A DNA stretch of 32,022 nucleotides, taken from the NCBI GenBank assembly GCA_004563195.1, contig SFTJ01000032.1, positions 1-32,022 of the forward strand, written 5' to 3'. Position 1 is the first letter of the stretch. Every line of letters begins with the position of its first letter. The position numbers were made by a program, and so were the translations under genes. Below the pieces are notes generated by a model. It did no database searches. It was not told the DNA's origin and was given only the letters and a program-made list of their open reading frames with translations. Positions 24,119-32,022 of the stretch are shown here, piece after piece. The stretch is from a bacterium (GTDB taxonomy: Bacteria; Bacteroidota; Bacteroidia; Bacteroidales; Muribaculaceae).

Positions 24119-25942
24119 ATGAAAAGAATATATTTTTTTATGATTATCTTGGTGGGAATGTGCGCGGCCACGTCGTGTACCGACGATAGTTTCTTGGGAG
24201 AAACACAAGTCACCGACCTCGATAAAGAGAAGGTGTTTTCTGATAGTACTTACACTGCAGGATTCTTAACCCAAATCTATGTTGACATGGGCTTCGACAC
24301 CTATCCCAACCGCTTCGGACAGGGAGGATTGCAGACAGCATGCGACGAGGCCGAGTTTAAAGTATCATCGACGATATCGACCGATGTAATGTTTGCCACA
24401 GGCACGGTAAACCCCAATACCGTGACAAGTGATGCGTGGAGCGTGTGTTACAGAAACATACGCCGATGCAATGTGTTCTTGGCAAATGTAGACCAAAGTC
24501 CTATGCTTGAGTCGGCAAAGACGGTGTATAAGGCAGAAGCACGCTTCTTGAGAGCGTGGTATTATTTCGTGTTGCTTCGTCACTATGGTGGAGTGCCATT
24601 GCTTGGTGATAACATCTACACCGATAAGGATGAGATACCAATGAAGCGCGCCACCTATGTGGAGATGATAGACTACATAGTTTCGGAATGTGAGGCAGCA
24701 GCCAAGGACCTGCCGGCACGCCGAGGCGGACGCCAATGGGGTCGCATAAGCTCAAGCATCTGCTATGCGCTTGAGTCGCGTCTCTACCTGTATGCTGCCA
24801 GCAAGTTGCACAATGGTGTGAGTGCCGAAGTAACTTCCGATCCGGCAATGGTGGAACTTTTGGGTTATCCCACCTATGACAAAGAACGTTGGAAAACAGC
24901 CGCAGATGCAGCAGCTCGCGTGATATCGATGGGCCTCTTCGATCTCTACTCATATCATAAGGATAACAATGGTCTTGACGAACCCGGTTGGGGCTTCTAT
25001 GCGCAATTCCAATATCACGATTTTATACAGCTCACCACCTATGGTGACCGCACTTATAACGGTGGTGCTAACTGCGGTAACATACTCACCTATAAGCATT
25101 CAAGCAGTAACGAGAAGGAAGGCCTCTTCTATTCGCCGGCATGTGGAGGTAACGGAAACGGCGGTTTCATCTATCACGACTTGGCGGTGCTCTTCCCGAT
25201 GAAAGATGGCAAGTCGGTGACCGAGAGCAAATATGAATATGATGCGCTCAACCCGAATGTAAATCGCGATCCGCGTTTTGCCAACACCGTAATCTACGAC
25301 GGAGCCACATGTATGAACGCCGGTAATGGCGGCTATAAGGTGCAGACAGCCAAGGGCTATGGAGCAACCGTGGATGCAATATACGAAGGCACCCCTACCG
25401 GCTACTACATTCGCAAGATGACGCACCGCAGCTTGGCTGGTAACTATTTCATTACCACCAGCCAAAACTATTTGCTCATAAGATATGCCGAAATATTGCT
25501 CAACTATGCCGAGGCAGTGAACGAATATTACGGACCCGACCACAGCGAAGACTTGGGTTTGGCAGGAACAATGAGCCCCTACGAAGCACTTAAGAAGATA
25601 CGCGAAATGGCTGGTATTGAGCCCGGCGACGATGGTATGTACGGCATAGCCAAAGGTATGAGTCAAGACCAAATGCGCGAAGCCATACGCTTGGAACGCC
25701 GCATCGAATTGGCATTTGAGGGACATAGATTCTTCGATGTGCGTCGCTGGATGATAGCACCGGATACAGATAATGCACAGATGCACGGCTTCGAGATAAC
25801 CAAGAAGGCCAGTGGAGCCCGCACAGGACGCGTGGTGAACGTGCGCAAGCACATTTTCCGCCCGGCAATGTACTTCTGGCCATTGCCATACAATGAGGTA
25901 ATCAAGTCGGATGAACTGGTGCAAAACCCGAATTATGAATAA
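24119..25942 (+). CDS. SusD/RagB-family glycan-binding outer-membrane lipoprotein, apart from SusC
   Basis: A 607-residue surface lipoprotein. The signal peptide ends at a lipobox, ATSC (C20). The N-terminal TPR-like SusD region contains YKAEARFLRAWYYFVLLRHYGGVPL, the family's best marker (here 25 residues; core motifs EARFLRAWYYF and HYGGVPLL). The C-terminal RagB/SusD domain includes NYLLIRYAEILLNYAEAVNE and ALKKIREMAGIE, then RLERRIELAFEGHRFFDVRRW. SusD normally sits directly after its SusC and caps it. Here GH78 lies upstream, and the nearest SusC is 1.6 kb downstream and already followed by its own SusD. It probably binds the same glycan. DUF5004 and DUF4961 follow within one transcript. 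Confidence 0.95.
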   Translation: MKRIYFFMIILVGMCAATSCTDDSFLGETQVTDLDKEKVFSDSTYTAGFLTQIYVDMGFDTYPNRFGQGGLQTACDEAEFKVSSTISTDVMFATGTVNPNTVTSDAWSVCYRNIRRCNVFLANVDQSPMLESAKTVYKAEARFLRAWYYFVLLRHYGGVPLLGDNIYTDKDEIPMKRATYVEMIDYIVSECEAAAKDLPARRGGRQWGRISSSICYALESRLYLYAASKLHNGVSAEVTSDPAMVELLGYPTYDKERWKTAADAAARVISMGLFDLYSYHKDNNGLDEPGWGFYAQFQYHDFIQLTTYGDRTYNGGANCGNILTYKHSSSNEKEGLFYSPACGGNGNGGFIYHDLAVLFPMKDGKSVTESKYEYDALNPNVNRDPRFANTVIYDGATCMNAGNGGYKVQTAKGYGATVDAIYEGTPTGYYIRKMTHRSLAGNYFITTSQNYLLIRYAEILLNYAEAVNEYYGPDHSEDLGLAGTMSPYEALKKIREMAGIEPGDDGMYGIAKGMSQDQMREAIRLERRIELAFEGHRFFDVRRWMIAPDTDNAQMHGFEITKKASGARTGRVVNVRKHIFRPAMYFWPLPYNEVIKSDELVQNPNYE

Positions 25943-25979
25943 TAAACCAACCGATAAAAACCATAAAAATAACTAAAAT

Positions 25980-26435
25980 ATGAAAGGAACAATAAAGACT
26001 TTGTTGCTGATGGTGGCGATGCTTGGCTCGACAGGTCTTGTGGGTTGCGACTCGTATAGCGACGATGTGAAGTTGACTACCGAGGAAGCGCCAAAGGATT
26101 TGAGCGGCGTGTGGCAATTGAGTCAAGTGACACGCAATGGCATCGACATAAGCGAGGCGATGGATTTTTCGAAATTCAAGCTGCACTTGAATGCCGACAA
26201 CAGTTATCAATTGGAGAACTATCTGCCGTTTATAGTGCGACACGATGGCAGTTGGAAGGTCGACGACCCGCAATATCCCTTCCACTTGATATTTCAAGAG
26301 GGCGGCGCCTCTCAGGAAGTAAAGACTGAGATAGCCTATCCGGTGGTAGATGGCAAGCGACAAGTGTCGTTGACATTGAGCCCCGGACACAAGAGTAATA
26401 AATACAAATATGTGTTTGTAAAAGTGACTCAATAA
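25980..26435 (+). CDS. DUF5004 lipocalin-like lipoprotein
   Basis: A 151-residue lipoprotein with signal peptide and lipobox LVGC (C23). The mature part begins with an acidic linker, then DLSGVWQLSQVTRNGIDIS (about 41-59), the opening of the lipocalin-like DUF5004 fold, followed by regular beta strands to VFVKVTQ. In other PULs DUF5004 proteins occur between SusD and DUF4961, and the same order is seen here. They are thought to be accessory surface proteins; no ligand is known. It lies 37 bp after SusD and 21 bp before DUF4961. Confidence 0.75.
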   Translation: MKGTIKTLLLMVAMLGSTGLVGCDSYSDDVKLTTEEAPKDLSGVWQLSQVTRNGIDISEAMDFSKFKLHLNADNSYQLENYLPFIVRHDGSWKVDDPQYPFHLIFQEGGASQEVKTEIAYPVVDGKRQVSLTLSPGHKSNKYKYVFVKVTQ

Positions 26436-26456
26436 CGCTAAATACAGAGAACTATT

Positions 26457-27509
26457 ATGAAGAGAATATATAAAATAATATTTGCCGTAGTGGCAGTGTG
26501 CATAGCGGTGTTTGCCAGCTGTATATACTTAGACAGCATCGATGTGAAGCAACCGCAAGGCGACGGCACAATGGCAGCAAAGATAAATGCAGGCGAGATA
26601 GCCACATTTGTGATGAATGGTCACATCGAAGTAGCCGGCGACCAAGTGCAATACGACGACCGCCTTATATTCGCCATTTTGGTGCCAAAGGCGTGGAAAT
26701 TGCTTGAGAACAATCCGCAAGTCACCTATCGCACCACAGTGCTTGAGACCTGGGAAACTGTGTCGACCATGTCGCCTATTCCCGATACTCAATCCCCAAA
26801 GAATATGCAAGGCTACACATGGCCCGATGCCCTTATGGAACGTTTCGGCGTGGGTACTAATGTGCTCAACGATATGGAATGGGTGGCATTTAAGTCGGAC
26901 AAGGGTTATCACCTCAACAACGGTGACAAGCCATATTTCGAAGTTACAGTGAAGTGCTATGTGGGTATGCAGAACTTGCGCGCTCGCTTGGGCTTCTTTA
27001 TCAATCGCGACGACGACGGCCTCTCGCAGGATGATCGTTACTTCAAGGCATCGTTCAGCGATCCGTTCACTGTAGAAAACGGTACCGGAACCTACATCGA
27101 CTTCTGCACCTATCACTACAATGCAGTGGAGCCGCTCGAATCGAATCAGAACGACTTTATCACCTTTAGCTTTATAGGTTCGGCGCACATAAATGACCTC
27201 TCAGCTACAGGCGAGGTGTACTTCAATGCAGTGGCACACACCGATGCCGGCAACACCTACGAAGTGATGGCACGCGATGCATCTACCTTGATGAAGCGAG
27301 AGAACAGCTACAGCTCTACCTATAAGAAAACCATCTGGCCGGCAGGCTACTTCGGGGTGCCCGAAGGTGAAACCATCACTAAGATAGAATATCAGTTTGT
27401 GAATGCCGATGGCACCATCGTAATCAATAAGACAGCCGACGACATAGCAGGCGATGAGCCGGAGATAATAGAGAATCAGATGTTCGGATTTGAGACTACG
27501 AATGAGTGA
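26457..27509 (+). CDS. DUF4961 surface lipoprotein
   Basis: A 350-residue lipoprotein with a lipobox FASC (C22). The mature N-terminus (IYLDSIDVKQPQGDG) leads to a beta-sandwich with FAILVPKAWKLLEN, then EWVAFKSDKGYHLNNGDK and the strand FEVTVKCYVGMQNLRARLGF. An acidic loop, NRDDDGLSQDDRYF, recalls a metal-binding turn. A second beta domain (about 215-350) includes GSAHINDLSATGEVYFNA. This matches the DUF4961 family, which occurs next to DUF5004 in SusC/SusD loci and is presumed to be surface-exposed and glycan-binding. It resembles the lipoprotein at 9023 in overall layout. SusC starts 30 bp downstream. Confidence 0.75.
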   Translation: MKRIYKIIFAVVAVCIAVFASCIYLDSIDVKQPQGDGTMAAKINAGEIATFVMNGHIEVAGDQVQYDDRLIFAILVPKAWKLLENNPQVTYRTTVLETWETVSTMSPIPDTQSPKNMQGYTWPDALMERFGVGTNVLNDMEWVAFKSDKGYHLNNGDKPYFEVTVKCYVGMQNLRARLGFFINRDDDGLSQDDRYFKASFSDPFTVENGTGTYIDFCTYHYNAVEPLESNQNDFITFSFIGSAHINDLSATGEVYFNAVAHTDAGNTYEVMARDASTLMKRENSYSSTYKKTIWPAGYFGVPEGETITKIEYQFVNADGTIVINKTADDIAGDEPEIIENQMFGFETTNE

Positions 27510-27539
27510 ATCTACTAACGAAAACAAAGTAAAGGATCT

Positions 27540-30500
27540 ATGAACTATATAAAAAAGACAATAATACAAGGGTATTGCCGACGAGTGTTGGCAGTGGCGG
27601 CAGCAGCGTCACTTGCAATCATGAGTTACGATGCATCGGCCAGGACTGTGACAGGCAGTGTGGTAGATGAATATGGCAATCCGTTATCGAATGTAGTGGT
27701 GAAGCAACGCGGCACCGACTACAGCACAACGACCAACGATTTTGGCTTGTTTGAGATAGATTTGGATCGTGGAGGCGTGTTGACACTAAGCCATGGCGAT
27801 TATCTCGCCAAGGAAGTGAATGTGAAGCGACTGAAGAACCACGACAAGGGCTTCAAATTGCGCCTCGAAAGCAAAAATGTGACTACTACGCCCGAAAAGG
27901 TGGTGGGACCACTCAACACAGTGAATACTACTGACTATATAGGCTCGGTGGCAACTGTTAACAACACTCTGCTCAATAAGCAGATGAATACCACCATCAT
28001 ACCATCGCTTATGGGCCGTTTGCCGGGCTTGAACATTATGCAATATCGCGGTTCGCGCTTGCACATTTCCACTGCTAACACGCATCAAGACCTAATCGGC
28101 TCGATGCCGGTGCTTGGCACGGGTGCATATAGCGACAACACCGAATTCTCCATATCATCGCGAGGTACAGGCTTTGTGACCTATGTAGACGGAGTGCAGC
28201 GCGACCTGTTTGCTATCGACCCGGAGATGATAGAATCGGTGTCGATACAGAAAGATGCATTGTCGAATATGTTTATGGGTATGAAGAGTTCGCGTAATGC
28301 ACTCGTCATCACCACCAAGAACCCCAAGAGCCGCGGCTTTCAGGTTTCGTTCACAGCCAAGATGGGCATCAACTCGAGCATCAAGAAACTCAAGCCTCTG
28401 AGCACCTATCAATACGCATATTTGCTCAACGAAGCATTGCAGAACGATGGCAAGACTCCGATATACTCTTACGACGATTTTGAAAAATTCCGCAGCGGAT
28501 CGGCACAGTATACCCACCCCGACGTTAACTGGTATGACCAAATACTTGGCGATAACGCCATATCTCAGTCGTATAACATCAATGTTTCGGGCGGCAACAA
28601 TTTTGCTCAGTATTTTGTGAGCGCCGGTATGTATGGCGACAATGGCTTGTTTAGAGACAATAACGATAAGTATAAGACCAAACTTACGCTCAATCGTTAT
28701 TCGATAGATTCGAAGGTAAACATCAATGTAACACAGGATTTCACCGCCAAGATAGCACTTTTGGCGCGTATCGAGGAAGGAAATCAGCCCGGTGGCAGCG
28801 GCACAGGCTACAGCGATATTCTACTCAACATATATCGCACACCAAACAATGCTTATCCTATCAAGAACCCTAACGGAACGTGGGGTGGTAATGTGTCGTT
28901 TAACAACAACCTTTATTCGCAGGCCTTCAATTCGGGCTATATCATCGACGATACCCGCGACATTTTGGGGTCGATCGACTTGAAATATGATTTCGACCGT
29001 GTGGCAAAAGGCCTTTCGGTGCGAGCTTTGGGAACCATAGCTGTGCAAAACAAGTCGGTAACCAACCGCACAATGCGTTCTCCTGTTTATCTCTATAGCG
29101 AAGTTGATGGCAAACCCGGCTACTCGATGTTTGGCAGCGTAAGTTCACAAACCAACACTTATACCGCAGTATCCACCTATCAGCAGATGTACGGACAATT
29201 GTCGGTAGACTACGAACGCCAATTCGACTTGCATCACCTCAAGGCATCGCTCAGTGGCGACACCCGACAGGAACTCATCAACTACGACCTTCCGCGCATT
29301 CCGTCGAACGTGATGCAGACTATGGGTTACGACTACGATAAGAAATACTTCGTGCAGTTGGCAATGACCGAGAGCTATTATAACCGCTATGCCGAAAACA
29401 AGCGTTGGGGCACATTCTATGCAGCCGGTTTGGGTTGGGACATCTCGCGCGAAAACTTTATGGACGGCACTAACGATTGGCTCGACCAATTGAAACTGCG
29501 AGCAGTGTATGGCCGTACCGGCAACGGTATCGACAACACCGGCTACTACACCTACTATCAAACCTATGAGAATAATGCAGCCAGCTGGTACTCTATGGGT
29601 ACATCGCAAGGCCAGTTCCGCACCACCTACGAGAGTGCATTGGCCAATCCGTATATCACATGGGAAAAGGCCAATAAGGTGAATGTGGGCATAGATGCAC
29701 AGCTCTTTAACGGTCGCTTGTCGATAGCAGTCGACTACTACAACGATAAATACTTCGATTTGCTGCAAGCTCGCGGAAAGTCGATAGAAATTATAGGTCA
29801 GAGCTATCCTGCCGAGAACATAGGCAAGCAGCGTCGCACCGGTGTGGAACTGCAAGCCACTTGGCAAGACAATATAGCCGACTTCAACTATTTCATCACA
29901 GCTAACTGGAGCATGGAGGATAGCAAAATACTCTTTATGGATGAGCAAAATCAGCCATACGACTATTTGCGCCAGACCGGACGTGCCGGCAATGCAATGT
30001 TTGGCTATATATGCGACGGATTCTTCTCGAGCGACGAAGAGATAGCCAACAGTCCGGTGATAAAGGGTTATAGCAACATCCGTCCCGGCGATCTTAAATA
30101 TCGCGACCTGAACAAGGATGGTGTGATAGATGACTTCGACCGCTGTGTGATAGGCGGCGACAAGCCAACATCGTATTTCGGACTCGAATATGGCTTCAAT
30201 TGGAAAGGATTGGAATTCTCAATGTTGTGGCAAGGAGTGTATAACCGCGAGTTCATACTCAGCGATTGGAATTTGCTCGAAGGCTTCCAGCAATACGGAC
30301 AGCATTATACCCAAGCCTATGATATAGTGCTTAATCGCTGGACACCGGAGACCGCCCAAACCGCATTATTGCCACGCCTCTCGGCAGGCGGCAACAGCTA
30401 CAACCATTATGCCTCGACATTCTGGTTGAAGGACGGCGACTTCATTCGCTTGCGAAACGTGGAAGTGGGTTACACATTGCCCGAATCGTTCTGCAACAAC

Positions 30501-30647
30501 CATCTTGGCGGTTTGCGTCCCAAGGTGTTTGTAAGTGCTCAAAATATGTTGACATTTGCCGGTTGCGATTGGGTAGACCCCGAAGTGCGCTTCACCAGCT
30601 ATCCATTGCAGCGCACTTGGAGTATGGGAGTGAATCTTAAGTTCTAA
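27540..30647 (+). CDS. SusC/RagA-family TonB-dependent outer-membrane transporter, divergent plug
   Basis: A 1035-residue glycan importer. Signal peptide 1 to about 35; carboxypeptidase-D-like regulatory domain about 36-110 (VTGSVVDEYGNPLSNVVVKQRG, split as VTGSVVDEYGNPLS and NVVVKQRG). The plug spans about 130-262 with YVDGVQRDL (215-223) and MIESVSIQKDALSNMFMGMK, then a 22-strand barrel ending RTWSMGVNLKF. Other family markers are YGRTGN, YPAENIGKQRRTGVEL, LNKDGVIDDFDR and FIRLRNVEVGYTLP. There is no STN domain before the regulatory domain, so it should not signal to a FecR anti-sigma factor. The plug lacks the common YGSRAANGVILITTK ending and has MKSSRNALVITTK instead. It pairs with the SusD 23 bp downstream. 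Confidence 0.95.
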   Translation: MNYIKKTIIQGYCRRVLAVAAAASLAIMSYDASARTVTGSVVDEYGNPLSNVVVKQRGTDYSTTTNDFGLFEIDLDRGGVLTLSHGDYLAKEVNVKRLKNHDKGFKLRLESKNVTTTPEKVVGPLNTVNTTDYIGSVATVNNTLLNKQMNTTIIPSLMGRLPGLNIMQYRGSRLHISTANTHQDLIGSMPVLGTGAYSDNTEFSISSRGTGFVTYVDGVQRDLFAIDPEMIESVSIQKDALSNMFMGMKSSRNALVITTKNPKSRGFQVSFTAKMGINSSIKKLKPLSTYQYAYLLNEALQNDGKTPIYSYDDFEKFRSGSAQYTHPDVNWYDQILGDNAISQSYNINVSGGNNFAQYFVSAGMYGDNGLFRDNNDKYKTKLTLNRYSIDSKVNINVTQDFTAKIALLARIEEGNQPGGSGTGYSDILLNIYRTPNNAYPIKNPNGTWGGNVSFNNNLYSQAFNSGYIIDDTRDILGSIDLKYDFDRVAKGLSVRALGTIAVQNKSVTNRTMRSPVYLYSEVDGKPGYSMFGSVSSQTNTYTAVSTYQQMYGQLSVDYERQFDLHHLKASLSGDTRQELINYDLPRIPSNVMQTMGYDYDKKYFVQLAMTESYYNRYAENKRWGTFYAAGLGWDISRENFMDGTNDWLDQLKLRAVYGRTGNGIDNTGYYTYYQTYENNAASWYSMGTSQGQFRTTYESALANPYITWEKANKVNVGIDAQLFNGRLSIAVDYYNDKYFDLLQARGKSIEIIGQSYPAENIGKQRRTGVELQATWQDNIADFNYFITANWSMEDSKILFMDEQNQPYDYLRQTGRAGNAMFGYICDGFFSSDEEIANSPVIKGYSNIRPGDLKYRDLNKDGVIDDFDRCVIGGDKPTSYFGLEYGFNWKGLEFSMLWQGVYNREFILSDWNLLEGFQQYGQHYTQAYDIVLNRWTPETAQTALLPRLSAGGNSYNHYASTFWLKDGDFIRLRNVEVGYTLPESFCNNHLGGLRPKVFVSAQNMLTFAGCDWVDPEVRFTSYPLQRTWSMGVNLKF

Positions 30648-30670
30648 TTTCAGGAATAGGAATATACAAT

Positions 30671-32022
30671 ATGAAACCAAATAAAGGAATAACGATAATA
30701 GGAGCAGGGCTGTTGATGCTATCGATGGCTGCATGCAACGATAATTACGAGAAAGAGCCGGTGGAGAAGTTTACGCTCGACTATGTGTTCTCAACGACCG
30801 ACTCGGTGGGCAACCAGGCACGCTATTTCCTAAATAGAATGTATCAGCAGCTCTCGAACGGGCACAATCGCTTGGGTTCGGACTACTTGGATGCAGCGAG
30901 CGATGATGCAATATCTATTCAGTACGACAAGTCGGATGTGTATAAGCTTGCCATGGGTCAGTATACAGCCAATAGCCGCATAGGTGGCGATATGGGCTGG
31001 GGCGACTATTACAAGGTGATACGCCAAGCCAATATTCTCATCGAAAACATTCATCGTGTGCCGTTTAACTTAACTTACACCAAGGCCAACGGCGAAAAGG
31101 CACCATTGAATGTGACTATGAAGGCCGAAGCACGATTCTTGCGTGCATGGAACTATTTTGAGCTTGTAAAGCGCTACGGTGGTGTGCCATTGGTGGGCGA
31201 CAAGATTTTCGACGTGAACGATGACCTGCAGTTGCCTCGCAACACCTTTGCAGAGTGTATCGATTACATCGTGAGCGAACTCGATGCCATAAAGGACGAC
31301 ATGCGCGGACTTCCTACCGACGATGCCGGAACCTATGGTCACGCACCCACTATCGAGACTTGCCTGGCGCTAAAGGCACGCGTGTTGCTCTATGCCGCAA
31401 GCCCGCTATATAACGAAAATCCTATCGAACCGGGTAACGAACTCATCAGCTATGCTCAGCCCGATAAAAATCGCTGGAAAGCAGCCGCCGATGCAGCAAA
31501 ATACATCATCGATACTTATGGTCACAACGGCTCGAACGTGATAGGGTTGACCTCGAAATTCAGAAATGTGTTCTACGACTTCTATAGCATAGGTTCGAAT
31601 CCCGAAGTAATATGGTTTGTGCAAGGATCGCGCAATACCTCGATTGAGAACAACAACGGTCCTCTCGGATTCACCGGCAACGGTATGGGTAACGGCCGCA
31701 CATTGCCTACTCAGAACCTTGTGGAATCATTCCCGATGCTCGACGGTAAGCCAATAGGCGAGAGCGACAAATATGTCTACAATGTGAATACGCAGTACGA
31801 CAATCGCGACCCGCGTCTCGACTACACTATCATACACAACGGCTCACGCTGGCTCACCAAGGAGGTAGCCACCTATCAAGGTGGTGTAAACAACCCGACA
31901 TCATCGGCACTCTACACTCGCACAAGCTACTATATGAAGAAATTTATGGGAAGCTGCGAATCGACCACCGACTATCAGAGCACATTGCACTTGTGGGTTA
32001 CCTTGCGCTATGCCGAAGTGCT
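30671..32022 (+). CDS. SusD/RagB-family lipoprotein, partial at the right edge
   Basis: 450 complete codons are visible before the window ends; the C-terminus is missing. The signal peptide ends at MAAC (C22). The SusD hallmark is present as MKAEARFLRAWNYFELV and KRYGGVPLVGD, followed by ETCLALKARVLLYAASPLYNE and FRNVFYDFYSIGSNPEVIW. It sits directly after SusC, the canonical position of the cognate SusD, and would form the lid of that transporter. It shares the core motif with the SusD at 24119 but differs elsewhere, so the two are distinct family members rather than a recent duplication. Confidence 0.93.
   Translation, partial: MKPNKGITIIGAGLLMLSMAACNDNYEKEPVEKFTLDYVFSTTDSVGNQARYFLNRMYQQLSNGHNRLGSDYLDAASDDAISIQYDKSDVYKLAMGQYTANSRIGGDMGWGDYYKVIRQANILIENIHRVPFNLTYTKANGEKAPLNVTMKAEARFLRAWNYFELVKRYGGVPLVGDKIFDVNDDLQLPRNTFAECIDYIVSELDAIKDDMRGLPTDDAGTYGHAPTIETCLALKARVLLYAASPLYNENPIEPGNELISYAQPDKNRWKAAADAAKYIIDTYGHNGSNVIGLTSKFRNVFYDFYSIGSNPEVIWFVQGSRNTSIENNNGPLGFTGNGMGNGRTLPTQNLVESFPMLDGKPIGESDKYVYNVNTQYDNRDPRLDYTIIHNGSRWLTKEVATYQGGVNNPTSSALYTRTSYYMKKFMGSCESTTDYQSTLHLWVTLRYAEV

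Overview
The window reads as Bacteroidota, order Bacteroidales, possibly Muribaculaceae. Evidence: SusC/SusD pairs, many lipoproteins, a DUF6377-type membrane regulator, promoters with the Bacteroidota -7 box TAnnTTTG, and few Shine-Dalgarno sequences. No rRNA, tRNA, CRISPR array or insertion sequence was found. The genus-level placement is inference.

Layout. Bases 1-66 are the 3' end of a gene resembling the AAA-ATPase-like/PD-(D/E)XK (DUF1703) family. A GH20 beta-N-acetylhexosaminidase (91-1953) follows, closed by a strong terminator. Next is an AAA+ ATPase of the DUF4143 type (2256-3581). It is bracketed on both sides, in the same orientation, by tandem 33-bp repeats and has a very good promoter. 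A minus-strand operon (6281 to 3724) encodes a DUF5715 M15-peptidase-like lipoprotein, a HAD phosphatase and 3-dehydroquinate synthase (aroB). Its promoter region is divergent from that of a DUF6377 sensor-regulator (6539-8230).

From 8446 to the right edge the window is a polysaccharide utilization locus (PUL) with its control genes. It starts with an ECF-type sigma factor (8446-8952) and a secreted or lipid-anchored protein of unknown function (9023-9913). A structured intergenic region follows, with a terminator, a long-range inverted repeat and a promoter. Then comes a 71-residue protein resembling only the N-terminal part of a FecR anti-sigma factor. Five large enzymes follow in a tightly packed operon: a GH38-like alpha-mannosidase homologue, a GH92 alpha-mannosidase, two tandem GH2 beta-mannosidase/exo-beta-glucosaminidase-like paralogues and a GH78 alpha-L-rhamnosidase. 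Two junctions overlap as ATGA. The surface apparatus comes last: SusD, DUF5004, DUF4961, SusC, and a second SusD cut by the window edge.

How they work together (inference): the SusC/SusD proteins and accessory lipoproteins bind and import a glycan containing alpha-mannose, a beta-linked mannose or glucosamine, and alpha-L-rhamnose. The five enzymes strip it from the non-reducing ends. Control may combine the DUF6377 regulator with the sigma factor and a miniature, apparently soluble anti-sigma protein. The SusC has no visible N-terminal STN signalling domain, so the classical SusC-FecR-sigma relay seems absent. The most notable observations are this unusual regulatory set, the CBM32 domain inserted in only one of the two GH2 paralogues, the altered active-site motifs of the GH38-like protein, the SusD placed apart from SusC, and the repeat-bracketed ATPase.
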